Positions 39,529 to 50,464 of a DNA stretch of 64,000 nt are shown here, piece after piece. The notes beneath the pieces are model-generated. The model did no database searches and had not been told where the DNA came from. It saw only the letters and a program-made list of their open reading frames with translations. Positions within the stretch are counted from its first letter, which is position 1, and the number at the start of each line of letters is the position of its first letter. The DNA is taken from the NCBI GenBank assembly GCA_947480335.1, contig CANKCB010000011.1, forward strand, positions 17,819 to 81,818. Direction: 5' to 3'. A program made the translations under genes and the position numbers. The stretch comes from Gammaproteobacteria bacterium. GTDB taxonomy: Bacteria > Pseudomonadota > Gammaproteobacteria > Eutrophobiales > Eutrophobiaceae.

Positions 39529-41853
39529 TCAATATAGATTTAATTGTTTAGCTGCGTTCGAGATTTCCTGTGCTTCCACAACCGATAAAGCAGTCATATT
39601 GACGATTCCGCGTACCGTAGCGGCATTGGTGAGTATATGAGCTGGTCTGGCGTTGCCAACCAGGATAGGTCCTACTGTGACCCCGCCACCTACCATTTTT
39701 AAAAGGTTATAGGTGATGTTGGCCGCATCAATATTCGGCATCATCAGCAAGTTCGCCTTGCCTTTTAAGCGGGAGTTGGGGAACGTGTAATTTCGTATTT
39801 CTTCAGATAAGGCAGCATCTGCCTGCATTTCACCTTCAACAACCAGATTCTGATCCAGATCCATTAACATTTTCGCCGCACGGCGCATTTTTTTTGATGA
39901 TGCATTATTTCGAGATCCGAAATTGGAATGTGATAACAAAGCTATTCTGGGTTTGATACCAAATCGTTGTACTGTTTTGGCTGCCAGCAGTGTTTTTTCT
40001 ACAATTTCCTCAGCAGAGGGATTAATTGAAACATGGGTGTCACTTAGGAAAATCAATCCTGTCGGAAGAATAACTGCCGTCACGGCCGCCATCGATGTCG
40101 TATCCTTCTCACGCGGAATGATTTCACGGATGTAGCGCAAATGACGAATAAACGGACCTTCGCTGCCGCACAACATGGCATCTGCTTCATTCTGTCTTAC
40201 CATCAGGGCGGCGATAACCGTATTTTGAGTGCGTAATATGGTTTTTGCCTCGCTGGGAGAGACACCTTTCCTACCCATCAATTCGTGGTATTGACTCCAG
40301 TACTGGTTATAGCGTTTATCATACAATGGACTCACAATTTCAAAATCAATGCCTGACTTGATTCGCAAACCCAGCTCATGAATCCTTTTTTCAATGACGC
40401 TAGGGCGTCCAACGAGTATCGGAATAGCAATGCCTTCATCAACGATTTGCTGAACCGCTTGTAAAACCCGGCGTGCCTCGCCTTCTGCATAAACTACCCG
40501 TTTCGGTTCGAGTTTGGCTTGATCAAAAACCGGATTCATCAATGTGCCGGTCTGGAAGATAAACTGCAGTAGCTTTTGGCGATAGGCTTTCATGTCTGCA
40601 ATTTTTCGGGTAGCCACACCACTGTCCATTGCTGCCTTGGCAACGGCAGGTGCAATTTTTACTATCAGTCTGGGATCAAACGGTTTCGGAATCAGATAAT
40701 CCGGACCAAACCGAAGATTGCTACCACCATAGGCTTTGGCAACTATATCGGAAGGCTCGACTGTGGCCAGCTCGGCAATGGCATAAACGCAGGCGATTTT
40801 CATCTCATCATTGATTGTTGTCGCACCTACATCCAGTGCCCCCCGAAATATATAGGGAAAACACAGAACATTATTTACCTGATTGGGATAATCTGAACGA
40901 CCGGTTGCCATGATCGCATCGGGCCGCACTTCCAGTGCATCTTCAGGCAGTATTTCAGGATCCGGATTGGCCAAAGCCAGAATGATCGGTTTGTCAGCCA
41001 TGGATTTGACCATTTCCTTGCTGACAACGCCAGGTCCGGACAAGCCGAGAAAAATATCCACTCCAATCATGATATCAGCCAGTTTTCTGGCTTCAGTTTG
41101 CTGGGCATACCTGGCCTTGGACGGCTCCATCTCCTTGTCCCTGCCCTGCCAGACCACTCCCTTTGAGTCTGAGATAAATATATTCTGTCTACTCATACCT
41201 ATACCAACAAGCAAATCCAGACAAGCAATTGCTGCAGCACCCGCACCCGAGACTGCCATCTTAACGCTGGCAATATCCTTATTAACGATTTTCAGTCCAT
41301 TCAGTATTGCGGCACCGACGATAATGGCCGTGCCATGTTGATCATCATGAAATACGGGAATTTTAAGCCGTTCCTTCAGTTTGCGTTCTATGTAGAAACA
41401 TTCCGGGGCCTTGATATCTTCGAGATTAATACCGCCAAAGGTCGGTTCCAGACTGGCAATAATTTCAACCAGTTTATCCGGATCGCGCTCATCAATTTCA
41501 ATATCAAATACATCAATTCCGGAAAACTTTTTGAATAATACCGCCTTGCCTTCCATTACCGGTTTGGCTGCCAGCGGTCCTAAAGCGCCTAGACCGAGGA
41601 TCGCAGTACCGTTTGTTACGACCGCAACCAGATTCCCACGACTTGTTAGAAATGCAGCCTGCTCGGGTGAAGCATCTATTTCTTCGCAGGCGGCCGCTAC
41701 ACCGGGTGAATACGCCAAGGCAAGATCATGCTGGTTTGCCAAGGGTTTGGTTGCATAAATTCCGAGCTTGCCGGGAGGATCAGCACGATGATATTCAAGC
41801 GCACTTTCCCTTAATTTATCTTTTTTGGTCAATTTGGTTTCGTCATTATTCAT
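39529..41853 (-). CDS. maeB: NADP-dependent malic enzyme (malate dehydrogenase, oxaloacetate-decarboxylating)
   Basis: Converts malate to pyruvate with NADPH production. 774 residues in two parts: the malic enzyme ([12 protein letters not shown] near 49, [22 protein letters not shown] near 80-101, FHDDQHGTA near 165, the NAD(P) site [14 protein letters not shown] near 205) and a C-terminal phosphotransacetylase-like domain from about 430 ([19 protein letters not shown]). The C-terminal domain of this MaeB type is regulatory, not a phosphotransacetylase. 18 bases after uvrB, so possibly read with it. Confidence 0.96.
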   Translation of the reverse strand: MNNDETKLTKKDKLRESALEYHRADPPGKLGIYATKPLANQHDLALAYSPGVAAACEEIDASPEQAAFLTSRGNLVAVVTNGTAILGLGALGPLAAKPVMEGKAVLFKKFSGIDVFDIEIDERDPDKLVEIIASLEPTFGGINLEDIKAPECFYIERKLKERLKIPVFHDDQHGTAIIVGAAILNGLKIVNKDIASVKMAVSGAGAAAIACLDLLVGIGMSRQNIFISDSKGVVWQGRDKEMEPSKARYAQQTEARKLADIMIGVDIFLGLSGPGVVSKEMVKSMADKPIILALANPDPEILPEDALEVRPDAIMATGRSDYPNQVNNVLCFPYIFRGALDVGATTINDEMKIACVYAIAELATVEPSDIVAKAYGGSNLRFGPDYLIPKPFDPRLIVKIAPAVAKAAMDSGVATRKIADMKAYRQKLLQFIFQTGTLMNPVFDQAKLEPKRVVYAEGEARRVLQAVQQIVDEGIAIPILVGRPSVIEKRIHELGLRIKSGIDFEIVSPLYDKRYNQYWSQYHELMGRKGVSPSEAKTILRTQNTVIAALMVRQNEADAMLCGSEGPFIRHLRYIREIIPREKDTTSMAAVTAVILPTGLIFLSDTHVSINPSAEEIVEKTLLAAKTVQRFGIKPRIALLSHSNFGSRNNASSKKMRRAAKMLMDLDQNLVVEGEMQADAALSEEIRNYTFPNSRLKGKANLLMMPNIDAANITYNLLKMVGGGVTVGPILVGNARPAHILTNAATVRGIVNMTALSVVEAQEISNAAKQLNLY

Positions 41854-41871
41854 AATCGTTTCGACTCTGTA

Positions 41872-43881
41872 TTAATGTACAATTTCCAGGACTGATTCAC
41901 GTAATCTTGAAATGTCATCACGTAGTTCAGCCGCCTTTTCAAATTCCAGATCCCGTGCATACGCATACATTAACTTCTCAAGTTCCCTGATTTGTTTTGC
42001 CATGCTTACAGGATCAAGAGAACGATAACTTCTGGCCGATTCAGCCACTTTTGCTGACTGTTTAGCTTTTTTGCGCTCAGTGTATGCGCCTTCCATTATG
42101 TCTGCCACGGCCTTTTTAATCCCTTTCGGAATTATATTATGCACCCTATTGTATTCAACCTGTCTCGCCCTTCTTCTGTCGGTCTCTTCCAGCGCACGCT
42201 GTATTGAGCCGGTTATGACATCGGCATACAGTATCGCCTTGCCGTTTATATTTCGGGCTGCACGGCCAATTGTTTGTACCAAGGTGATTTCCGAGCGCAA
42301 AAATCCTTCCTTGTCTGCATCCAGTATCGCCACCAGGGATACTTCGGGCATATCCAGTCCTTCTCTCAATAAATTGATTCCTACCAGCACGTCGAATTCA
42401 CCCAGACGCAAATCACGAATAATTTCGACTCTTTCTACCGTATCAATATCGGAGTGCAGGTATTTTACCCTGACATTGTGTTCTGACAGGTATTCGGTCA
42501 AATCCTCAGCCATACGCTTGGTCAATGTTGTAACAAGTACCCGCTCCTGCACCATTACCCGTTTGTGGATTTCAGACAAGAGATCATCTACCTGGGAAGT
42601 GACCGGACGCACTTCTATCTCAGGATCAATCAGGCCAGTAGGACGAACCAGTTGCTCGACAATCTGGCCAGACAACTCACGTTCATAGGGCCTGGGTGTT
42701 GCAGAGACAAAGATAGTCTGTGGCGCCAGCTTTTCAAATTCATCAAACCGCAAGGGTCTGTTATCAAGCGCACACGGTAATCTGAACCCGTAATTAACCA
42801 GGTTCTCCTTGCGGGAACGATCACCCTTGTACATGGCACCGAGTTGGGGAATGGTTACATGACTTTCATCAACAATAAGGAGACCATCTGCAGGCAAATA
42901 ATCAAACAATGTTGGCGGAGGTTCACCAACGGCCCGTCCGGAAAGATATCGAGAATAGTTTTCAATACCACTGCAGTAACCAATTTCCAGAATCATTTCT
43001 ATATCAAATCGCGTCCTTTGCTCAAGGCGTTGAGCTTCTACCAGCTTATTATTTATCCGAAAATATTCCAGCCGATCAGCCAGCTCGATCTTGATCGATT
43101 CCACCGCGTCCAAAAGACGGGAACGTTCAGTAACATAATGGGTTTTAGGATAGATAGTCGCCCTCGGTACCTGACGCAGAACTTCTCCGGTCAACGGGTC
43201 AAAATAAGACAGCGATTCTATCTGATCATCAAACAATTCAATTCGTATGGCATCGCGATCTGATTCTGCCGGATAGACATCGATCACATCTCCCCGGACA
43301 CGATACGAAGCACGATGGAGTTCCACTTCATTACGGGTATATTGCATTTCTGCCAGCCGCCGCAGGACGGTACGTTGCTCCAGTTTGTCGCCCCGGTCCA
43401 GATGCATGACCATTTTCAGATAGGCTTGTGGATCTCCCAGACCGTAAATAGCGGATACAGTTGCCACAATGATACTGTCACGCCGTTCCATCAAGGCCTT
43501 GGTTGCTGAGAGGCGCATTTGTTCTATGTGTTCATTTATTGATGAATCCTTTTCAATATAGGTATCTGTTGTGGGGACATAGGCTTCCGGCTGGTAATAG
43601 TCATAATAGGAAACAAAATACTCCACTGCACTTTCAGGGAAAAACTCTCGCATCTCACCATAGAGCTGCGCCGCAAGGGTTTTATTAGGCGCGAGTATCA
43701 TGGCAGGCCTTTGTACTGCCTGTATGACATTCGCCATGGTGAACGTCTTGCCTGAGCCAGTTACGCCGAGCAGGGTCTGATGTGCAAGCCCGTCATTTAG
43801 CCCTGAAATCAGCTTGTTAATCGCCTCCGGCTGATCTCCGGCGGGCATAAATGTGGTATGTAAGCTGAACTGGCCTTTCAT
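41872..43881 (-). CDS. uvrB: Excinuclease ABC subunit B
   Basis: DNA-damage recognition helicase of nucleotide excision repair. Walker A GVTGSGKT at about 39-46, the beta-hairpin [14 protein letters not shown] near 94-107, DESHVTIPQ near 335, helicase motifs [30 protein letters not shown] near 500-530 and a C-terminal UVR motif ([27 protein letters not shown]). 669 residues, normal. I see no CTG-N10-CAG LexA box in the 150 bases upstream; there is a CAGTTG-T-CAACTG palindrome at 43922-43934. Confidence 0.97.
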   Translation of the reverse strand: MKGQFSLHTTFMPAGDQPEAINKLISGLNDGLAHQTLLGVTGSGKTFTMANVIQAVQRPAMILAPNKTLAAQLYGEMREFFPESAVEYFVSYYDYYQPEAYVPTTDTYIEKDSSINEHIEQMRLSATKALMERRDSIIVATVSAIYGLGDPQAYLKMVMHLDRGDKLEQRTVLRRLAEMQYTRNEVELHRASYRVRGDVIDVYPAESDRDAIRIELFDDQIESLSYFDPLTGEVLRQVPRATIYPKTHYVTERSRLLDAVESIKIELADRLEYFRINNKLVEAQRLEQRTRFDIEMILEIGYCSGIENYSRYLSGRAVGEPPPTLFDYLPADGLLIVDESHVTIPQLGAMYKGDRSRKENLVNYGFRLPCALDNRPLRFDEFEKLAPQTIFVSATPRPYERELSGQIVEQLVRPTGLIDPEIEVRPVTSQVDDLLSEIHKRVMVQERVLVTTLTKRMAEDLTEYLSEHNVRVKYLHSDIDTVERVEIIRDLRLGEFDVLVGINLLREGLDMPEVSLVAILDADKEGFLRSEITLVQTIGRAARNINGKAILYADVITGSIQRALEETDRRRARQVEYNRVHNIIPKGIKKAVADIMEGAYTERKKAKQSAKVAESARSYRSLDPVSMAKQIRELEKLMYAYARDLEFEKAAELRDDISRLRESVLEIVH

Positions 43882-43987
43882 GGCGCGTGTACCAGAATTG
43901 ATTGGTTAAAGGGTGGGGTAGCAGTTGTCAACTGGTGAGTCAATGGTAAAACCCCCCGACCTGTCCTAAACAACGCAATAATCAGAG

Positions 43988-44017
43988 TTGACCTGCACGG
44001 GTGGCGACAAGTACCAT
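43988..44017 (+). promoter_or_regulatory. Sigma-70-type promoter of tRNA-Asn
   Basis: TTGACC (43988-43993) and TACCAT (44012-44017) are 18 bases apart, 15 bases before the tRNA 5' end. Confidence 0.5.
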
Positions 44018-44032
44018 ACGCATCCTGATTAT

Positions 44033-44108
44033 TCCTCGGTAGCTCAGTCGGTAGAGCGGGTGACTGTTAATCACCATGTCGGCGGTTCGAGCCCGTCCCG
44101 GGGAGCCA
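44033..44108 (+). tRNA. tRNA-Asn (GTT)
   Basis: Plus-strand cloverleaf with CCA encoded: acceptor TCCTCGG/CCGGGGA, D arm GCTC-AGTCGGTA-GAGC, anticodon loop CTGTTAA (anticodon GTT), T arm with GTTCGAGCC. 76 bases. Its substrate enzyme AsnS is encoded in the same window. Confidence 0.97.
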
Positions 44109-44173
44109 GTTTTTCTCATCATTTGTCAGGGTCATCTACAGCAAACTGTTCCCTAGCCAAAGTGTCGGTTATT

Positions 44174-45055
44174 CTAGAACTGTCTTGCCTGCATGTGTTC
44201 GCGTAAAAATGCTGCAAACTCATGCTTTAACTCAGGGTGTTTCATGGCGTAGTTAATTGTTGCTTTTAAATAGCCGATTTTGGACCCGCAGTCATAGCGT
44301 GTGCCACTGAATTCGTAGGCAAGTACAGGCTCCTTCTTCAGTAGCATGGCAATTCCATCGGTCAACTGAATTTCTCCCCCGGCTCCTTTACCCAGATTTT
44401 CAAGAAAGTCGAAAATTGCGCCTGACAAAATGTAACGCCCCACTACGGCCAGATTGGAAGGTGCAACATCAGGCTTCGGTTTTTCGACAATGGCATTGAT
44501 TCTATGTAAACCGTTGGCAATAGGGCTTGTGCTGACGATACCGTATTTGTCCGTTTCTGATCGGTTCACTTCTTCAATCGCAATAATACTGGACTGATTC
44601 TGCTCATAAACCTGAACCATTTGCTGCAGACATCCTGACGCATCATCATCAATCATATCGTCCGGTAAAATTACTGCAAACGGTTCATCTCCCACCAGAG
44701 GACGAGCACATAAAACGGCATGACCAAGACCAAGGGCTTTATGTTGTTCTACGTAGGCACATGAAATTCCGGCCGGCAGAATATTGGTAATTGTATTGAG
44801 CAAGTCATGCTTGTTTCTGGATTCCAGCTCTTTTTCCAGTTCAGTTGCCTTGGTGTAGTGTTCCTGAATACTGGTCTTAGTCCTAGATATTACAAATATG
44901 AGTTCAGTAATGCCGGCATTGACAGCTTCCTCCGTTGCATACTGGATAATGGGCTTATCGACCACCGGCAACATTTCCTTGGCGACTATCTTGGTTGCTG
45001 GAAAGAATCTGGTCCCCAGTCCAGCGACTGGAAATACGGCTTTTCTGATTTTCAC
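44174..45055 (-). CDS. galU: UTP--glucose-1-phosphate uridylyltransferase
   Basis: Makes UDP-glucose, feeding GalE and glycan synthesis. 293 residues with AVFPVAGLGTRFFPATKIVAKEMLPVVDKPIIQY at the start (nucleotidyltransferase signature and catalytic lysine), VILPDDMIDD near 128 and EKPKPDVAPSNLAVVGRYIL near 190. Last gene of the polysaccharide locus, 7 bases after the CapD-like gene. Confidence 0.96.
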   Translation of the reverse strand: MKIRKAVFPVAGLGTRFFPATKIVAKEMLPVVDKPIIQYATEEAVNAGITELIFVISRTKTSIQEHYTKATELEKELESRNKHDLLNTITNILPAGISCAYVEQHKALGLGHAVLCARPLVGDEPFAVILPDDMIDDDASGCLQQMVQVYEQNQSSIIAIEEVNRSETDKYGIVSTSPIANGLHRINAIVEKPKPDVAPSNLAVVGRYILSGAIFDFLENLGKGAGGEIQLTDGIAMLLKKEPVLAYEFSGTRYDCGSKIGYLKATINYAMKHPELKHEFAAFLREHMQARQF

Positions 45056-45062
45056 GTCAAAA

Positions 45063-46931
45063 CTAACCCTGTGTTATTGGAATAATATTATTGTATTTAT
45101 TTTTAGACTCATCAAATTTTGCCACTGTTTCGAGAATTTTCCTGATTCTGACATCATCAAATAATAAACAGGCCGTTTCTAGCTCAGAAACTATGGACAA
45201 CAACAGCTTTGTATTAATCTCCGGATGTCTGGCAATCAGGATTTTTTCATGCGAAGTTCTGGTTTTCTGTTCATCACTATAAAATAATTCTTCATGCAGT
45301 TTTTCCCCGAGGCGCAAACCGGTAATCCTGATTTCGATTGTTTTGTCTGGATGGGTATTGCTTAATTTAATCATTTTTTCTGCCAGATACAGAATCTTGA
45401 TCGGTTTACCCATGTCAAGCACATAAATTTCGCCGCCCTGCCCCATAACGGCAGATTGCATGATCAGCTGACACGATTCCCGAATGGTCATGAAATAACG
45501 GGTAGTTTCAGGGTGCGTAACCGTTACCGGACCGCCATTTCGTATCTGCTGTTGAAAAAGTGGTACGACACTACCATCAGAGCCCAGTACATTACCAAAC
45601 CGTACGGTTATAAAACGAGAATGACCTTTTGTATTGCGAGTTTCGCAATACATCTCCGCCAGTCTCTTGGTAGAGCCAAGCACATTAACAGGATTGACGG
45701 CCTTGTCAGTGGAAATCAGCACGAACTTGTCTACTTGATATTTCTCGGCAGCATTGACCATATTGATGGTTCCAAATACGTTATTATTTACTGCCTCGCG
45801 ACATTGTGTCTCAAGTATAGGAACATGTTTATAGGCCGCCGCATGAAAAATTAATTGCGGATTATAGTTATTGAATATTGAATCCACCTTGCCCTTATCA
45901 CAGATATCGGCAAGCAAACCGGTTACTTTGAACCTGTCCTTGAAAGAATCCAGTTCCTGCATGATGCGGTACAAATTAAATTCACTTCGTTCAATTATAA
46001 TCAGGTGTTTTGGATGCAGGCCTGAGATCTGTCTGCATAATTCTGATCCAATGGATCCGCCACCACCTGTCACCATGACTGTCTTGTTGGATATCCCCTG
46101 TTGTAATAACCGCCAATCAAGTTCGATCTTGTCACGCCCCAACAGATCATCAATTGAAACATCACGCAATTCTTTCAGACTGGGTCTGGTAGAAATCATT
46201 TCATTGAGTTTTGGCAGGGTTCTGACTGGCAACTTTGTATTTTCAGCCTTCTCAACTATCTTTTGCATCTGTTCGTTACTGGCTGAAGGCACAGCAATGA
46301 CTATGAATTCTGGCTGAAATTTCTGGGCGTAGTATTCAATATCATTTATGGCTCCCAAAACCCTGATGCCATGTATTTCAGTTTTATGCAGGGCGGGATT
46401 GTCATCCATAAATCCGACCGGAATATATAACCCTTCCCTGAGCATTTCCCTGGCAAGCATTTCGCCTGTTTGACCAGCTCCTATAATAAAGATACCCTTA
46501 CCCTCAGTCCCGGCTCCCAGATTCAATGTACGATCCTTCCATAAACGGTAACCCAGTCGAGGTCCACCCAGCAGGATAATCAGCAAGATGGGATACAGCA
46601 GCAATACTGATCTGGGTACGCCAGCCAGCCTGAAGACAATAAACAGTGTCAGGGTAATTATCATTGCTCCCAGCACAGACGCCCGAAATATATTCCAGAG
46701 ATCAGGCAGGCTGGCAAATCGCCAGATACCGCGGTATAAATTAAACTTCCAGAACAGGAGCGTCTGGATCACGAGCACATAGGGCAAGGTATACAGGCAA
46801 ACAGACCACTCAGGGAGGGGAAATGCCAGATTATATCTAATCCACCATGCAGCCGACCAGGCAATCAATGCCATGGCTAAATCATGCATGACAATTAATA
46901 ATCTGACATTAAAAATCCGGTGTGGCTTCAT
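45063..46931 (-). CDS. Polysaccharide biosynthesis NDP-sugar 4,6-dehydratase, CapD/WbpM type
   Basis: Inner-membrane enzyme expected to convert UDP-GlcNAc to a 4-keto-6-deoxy sugar, the precursor of sugars such as QuiNAc or FucNAc. Four N-terminal membrane helices (to about residue 120), a CoA-binding-like Rossmann domain (FIIGAGQTGEMLAREM near 150) and the SDR domain (VMVTGGGGSIGSELCRQI near 285, ISTDKAVNPVNVLGSTKRLAE near 390). In WbpM-type enzymes Met or Tyr precedes GATK; here Leu stands there (VLGSTK). It overlaps the WbpL-like gene by 4 bases, a pairing typical of O-antigen clusters. Confidence 0.9.
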   Translation of the reverse strand: MKPHRIFNVRLLIVMHDLAMALIAWSAAWWIRYNLAFPLPEWSVCLYTLPYVLVIQTLLFWKFNLYRGIWRFASLPDLWNIFRASVLGAMIITLTLFIVFRLAGVPRSVLLLYPILLIILLGGPRLGYRLWKDRTLNLGAGTEGKGIFIIGAGQTGEMLAREMLREGLYIPVGFMDDNPALHKTEIHGIRVLGAINDIEYYAQKFQPEFIVIAVPSASNEQMQKIVEKAENTKLPVRTLPKLNEMISTRPSLKELRDVSIDDLLGRDKIELDWRLLQQGISNKTVMVTGGGGSIGSELCRQISGLHPKHLIIIERSEFNLYRIMQELDSFKDRFKVTGLLADICDKGKVDSIFNNYNPQLIFHAAAYKHVPILETQCREAVNNNVFGTINMVNAAEKYQVDKFVLISTDKAVNPVNVLGSTKRLAEMYCETRNTKGHSRFITVRFGNVLGSDGSVVPLFQQQIRNGGPVTVTHPETTRYFMTIRESCQLIMQSAVMGQGGEIYVLDMGKPIKILYLAEKMIKLSNTHPDKTIEIRITGLRLGEKLHEELFYSDEQKTRTSHEKILIARHPEINTKLLLSIVSELETACLLFDDVRIRKILETVAKFDESKNKYNNIIPITQG

Positions 46932-47950
46932 GTGTGTTTAGTTAAACGTGTATCCAGTTTGTAATGAATGTAAAGCCATAGGGTTATGATTATAGTATAG
47001 GTTGTTTCTGCAATTTCCCATTTGTACGCATTGTATCTGAATGCCAGCAGGGAAAGTGGCATTAAAACCAGCAAATAGACCACCAGAATGCTTAATACCA
47101 GTTGTTTATGACTGATTCCAGATTGAATAACCAGCTGGTACGCATGACTTTTATGCGCCATATACCACCTTTCCTGTCTGAATATCCGCTTGAACAAGGT
47201 CAAGGTGGAATCCACAATAAATATGGCCAGTAGTATCAACCATACAGACGGAGACAGGCTGTTATTGGCATAGGTTATCAATCCCGCAAGACCGAAAATA
47301 AAGCCTATAAAACAACTGCCTATATCTCCCATAAATATTCTGGCTGGCGGCCAGTTCCAGACTATAAAACCACTGGAAGCGGCGGCCAGTGTGAGCATGA
47401 TAAATCCAAGAGAGCTCTGTCCTGCGTTAAGTAACAGGATACCAGCTATACCAGCAGCAAATATAGCCTGAATCGCCGCCAGGCCATCGCTGCCATCCAT
47501 GAAATTATATAGATTGATCGTCCACGTAATAGCAAGAATCCAGAACAGGTAATGCATCACCAAAAAAGGTACAGACTGTCCCAGGAACCCCATTACACAG
47601 AAACAGGACCAGATGGCGGCAATCAAATAGAAGAACATGCGCCAGAGTATGGCAATTCCCCTGACATCATCCAACCAGGCAATGGCAACAACGATGAGTC
47701 CTCCCCCTCCCATTGCCAGCATAATATTGTATGGCAACAAAGTGTAATAGCTGAGTATCGTCAGAACCAGAAACTGGGAGAGGGCAATAGATAAACCTCC
47801 CCCTCTCGGAACAGGTACATTATGCAGACTGCGTTGGTTAGGGTAATCCAGTATTAACCTGTTCACGGCATAACGTCTGACCAGACCAGTTATTGCCCAT
47901 GCAAAAATGGCAAAAAATAGATAGAGACAGATGTAGACTATCGGTGTCAT
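46928..47950 (-). CDS. WecA/WbpL-type undecaprenyl-phosphate sugar-1-phosphate transferase
   Basis: Multi-spanning membrane enzyme (340 residues, about ten helices) that loads the first sugar phosphate on undecaprenyl phosphate. Family motifs: HNVPVPRGGGLSI near 43-55, the DD-like IAWLDDVRG near 90, NLYNFMDGSDGLAA near 145 (NxxxFxDGxD), GDIGSCFIGF near 208 and the HKSHAYQLVIQSGISHKQ cytoplasmic loop near 265. With the downstream CapD/WbpM partner it probably starts chains with a 6-deoxy-HexNAc. Confidence 0.9.
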   Translation of the reverse strand: MTPIVYICLYLFFAIFAWAITGLVRRYAVNRLILDYPNQRSLHNVPVPRGGGLSIALSQFLVLTILSYYTLLPYNIMLAMGGGGLIVVAIAWLDDVRGIAILWRMFFYLIAAIWSCFCVMGFLGQSVPFLVMHYLFWILAITWTINLYNFMDGSDGLAAIQAIFAAGIAGILLLNAGQSSLGFIMLTLAAASSGFIVWNWPPARIFMGDIGSCFIGFIFGLAGLITYANNSLSPSVWLILLAIFIVDSTLTLFKRIFRQERWYMAHKSHAYQLVIQSGISHKQLVLSILVVYLLVLMPLSLLAFRYNAYKWEIAETTYTIIITLWLYIHYKLDTRLTKHT

Positions 47951-48012
47951 TTACCAGACTTGCCGCTTTACATGAATGGGTGAGGAAAAGTACAACATGT
48001 CTTACTCAGAAC

Positions 48013-48048
48013 ATTCAGCCGCTGTCATTTATTCAGCCGCTGTCATTT
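48013..48048. repeat. 18-bp tandem duplication at the manC 3' end
   Basis: Two identical adjacent copies of ATTCAGCCGCTGTCATTT (48013-48030 and 48031-48048). The second copy contains the manC stop codon and its last codons, so the duplication leaves the protein unchanged. Confidence 0.9.
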
Positions 48049-49488
48049 ATGCCGACCAAAGTCATCGTCAAATCGTACGATATCATCTTCACCCAGATAA
48101 TGGCCCGATTGTACTTCTATCACTTCAAGCGGAATAGACTGTCTGTTTTCCAGACGATGCTTGGCACCCAGAGGGATATAGGTAGATTCATTTTCCTGCA
48201 AATCGAACACCTTGTCTTCACAGGTTACTGTAGCAGTACCGTGTACGACAACCCAGTGTTCAGCTCTTTTATGATGCAACTGTAACGATAATTTTTTACC
48301 CGGATTAACCATCAATCGTTTTACCTGAAACCGTTCGCCTGAATCCAGCGACTCATAACTACCCCAGGGCCTGAATACCCTCCTGTGATTAATGCGTTCG
48401 CCTCTTGAGCTCAGCTTAAGCTTTTCTACGATCTGTTTTACATTTTGTGACTGATCACGATTACCAACCAGCACGGCATCAGCCGTTTCTATCACCAGCA
48501 AGTTATCGCACCCCACGGTTGCAACCAGCCTGCTATGCGAATGAATAATCGAACTGCGGGTATTACTGGTAATTACATCACCATGAATCACATTACTGTC
48601 ATCATCCTTTACAGAAGCTTCCCATAACGCGGACCAGGAACCCAGATCAGACCAGCCCGCATCCAGAACAATCATGGATGTCTGATAGTGACTATTCTTG
48701 CCACAGGCATTTTCCATAACAGCATAATCAATAGACTCTGCCGGACAGTTAGCAAAGGTCTTGTCGAGATGTATAAAATTACCGTCAGCACGACTGTGTC
48801 GATTAACTTCACTACATGTCTGAGCTATGTCAGGACGGAATTGATTGATTGCCTTGAGCCAGACAGAAGCTTTCATCATAAAAATGCCACTATTCCAGAA
48901 ATAGTTTCCATCTTGCACATACTTTTCAGCCGTTTTTATGTCGGGCTTTTCCACAAATCGGTGTACATTAAATACATGATCATTATCCGATGGCTGTACA
49001 TGCAAATATCCATAGCCTGTCTCAGCCATTTTTGGCTTTATTCCAAATGTGACCAGCTTGCCTGCCATCGCTTCTGCCATGCCTTTTATAACGGATTGCT
49101 GAAACGCATCCGTATTTTCGATGAGATGGTCGGCAGGCAGCATCAAAAGCACGGGGTCACCTGCTGGCGCCCTCAGCGCCGCCATAGTCAATGCTGGCGC
49201 CGTATTTCTGCCGGCAGGTTCAAGTATAATTTCAAATGGATTGATATTCAGTAAGCGTGCATGTTCTGCTACAAGAAACCTGTGTTCTTCATTACAAATC
49301 AACATGGGGCTCAAAACAGTGAGGCCCTTATTTATTCCACAAATTCTCAACAGGGACTGTTGCAACATCGAGTGTTCACTGTTGAAAGCCAGAAACTGTT
49401 TTGGATAATGTTCCCTGGATAATGGCCAAAGCCGGGTGCCGCCTCCTCCAGCCAGAATGATGGGGCAAAGTGTTTCCTTATTTTTCAT
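48043..49488 (-). CDS. manC: Mannose-1-phosphate guanylyltransferase / mannose-6-phosphate isomerase
   Basis: Bifunctional AlgA/ManC/WbpW-type enzyme of 481 residues making GDP-mannose. N-terminal guanylyltransferase (CPIILAGGGGTRLWPLSREHYPKQF near 8-32, FVEKPD near 170) and C-terminal type II phosphomannose isomerase cupin (RPWGSYESLDSGERFQVKRL, then PGKKLSLQLHHKRAEHWVVV near 405-425). Supplies Gmd. No phosphomannomutase (manB/algC) gene is in the window, so that step must be encoded elsewhere. Confidence 0.95.
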   Translation of the reverse strand: MKNKETLCPIILAGGGGTRLWPLSREHYPKQFLAFNSEHSMLQQSLLRICGINKGLTVLSPMLICNEEHRFLVAEHARLLNINPFEIILEPAGRNTAPALTMAALRAPAGDPVLLMLPADHLIENTDAFQQSVIKGMAEAMAGKLVTFGIKPKMAETGYGYLHVQPSDNDHVFNVHRFVEKPDIKTAEKYVQDGNYFWNSGIFMMKASVWLKAINQFRPDIAQTCSEVNRHSRADGNFIHLDKTFANCPAESIDYAVMENACGKNSHYQTSMIVLDAGWSDLGSWSALWEASVKDDDSNVIHGDVITSNTRSSIIHSHSRLVATVGCDNLLVIETADAVLVGNRDQSQNVKQIVEKLKLSSRGERINHRRVFRPWGSYESLDSGERFQVKRLMVNPGKKLSLQLHHKRAEHWVVVHGTATVTCEDKVFDLQENESTYIPLGAKHRLENRQSIPLEVIEVQSGHYLGEDDIVRFDDDFGRHK

Positions 49489-49575
49489 GGGATATTTCCC
49501 GATTTATATAGATTTGTATTCTACCGTAGATTCATGTTTGAGCAAGGCCTAGGAGTATGACACTCCAGGCTGGTT

Positions 49576-50457
49576 TTATCTAGCTACCACCAAATCTTCT
49601 GCTGTTAATACAAAGGGACGAGGTTGAAAATTAAAATCATGCATGGCTGCCGAACAATCAAACTGATGATCCTGATTCATCCTTTCCGCCATACTGACAG
49701 TCCAGCGATGGTAACGGGGAGCCAACTTCACAGCGATGCTAAATAGCCATAAGGGGACAGAAACCAGAATTGGGCGTTGTTTCAGGCAAGCAAAAATTCT
49801 GAGTATCATGTCTTTGTAGGATAGAATCTCTCCTCCTGTCACCGTATATAATTTGTTTTTAGATTCGTACGCTTGCATGGCACGTGTACAAAGTTCAGCC
49901 AAATCATCCGCATGGAGTGGTTGTCTCATTCCTTGGGCTTTGCCAAATACAGGAAAAAATTTGAATCGGCGTATAAAGCGGACTATTACAGTTATATTCT
50001 TATCCATTCCGTAACCATAGATCAGCGTTGGACGTAGTATGATCCATTCAATTCCCTTGGCTTTACACCATAATTGCAATTCCTGTTCTGCCTTAGCCAG
50101 CTTCGTTACAGTTTCTAATTCATCCGGGGCAGAAGACTTTTCCTTGGTCAAAACACTGGTTGAAGAAATGGCTACTATTCTTTTTGCACCTCTTAGTTCC
50201 AGCATAGAGAGATATTCTGACAGAACCCAAATTGGAGCTGCACAGATCCAGTTTTCAATCAGACTGCCTGAACTGTGATTACTACTGGTCGTGTGCGTTT
50301 TATTATGCAATTGTTCCCAAACGAGACGAGAATCGGTATGAGCATGTGCCACCCTTGAAAAAGCAACCACATTACTACCTGTTTTTGCCAATGCTTTCAA
50401 AATACAGGTGCCTACAAGGCTGCTTGCTCCCAAAACCCCCGTACTTCTGTTATGCAT
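49576..50457 (-). CDS. NAD-dependent epimerase/dehydratase-like (extended SDR) protein
   Basis: A 293-residue Rossmann protein with GVLGASSLVGTCILKAL at residues 8-24 as the nucleotide site, AISSTSV near 95 and ILRPTLIYGYG near 140. The usual YxxxK pair is not kept: the lysine in KLAKAEQEL is there but Thr occupies the Tyr position, so catalysis is doubtful or atypical. Its place between glycosyltransferases and manC suggests a nucleotide-sugar reductase/epimerase role (WbpV-like genes accompany WbpL and WbpM), but this is inferred from context only. Confidence 0.7.
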   Translation of the reverse strand: MHNRSTGVLGASSLVGTCILKALAKTGSNVVAFSRVAHAHTDSRLVWEQLHNKTHTTSSNHSSGSLIENWICAAPIWVLSEYLSMLELRGAKRIVAISSTSVLTKEKSSAPDELETVTKLAKAEQELQLWCKAKGIEWIILRPTLIYGYGMDKNITVIVRFIRRFKFFPVFGKAQGMRQPLHADDLAELCTRAMQAYESKNKLYTVTGGEILSYKDMILRIFACLKQRPILVSVPLWLFSIAVKLAPRYHRWTVSMAERMNQDHQFDCSAAMHDFNFQPRPFVLTAEDLVVAR

Positions 50458-50464
50458 AGTGTTA

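Noticed and set aside
43882..44032. LexA box for uvrB
   Set aside because: No CTG-N10-CAG with the usual AT-rich core; the nearby palindrome CAGTTG-T-CAACTG has a different form.
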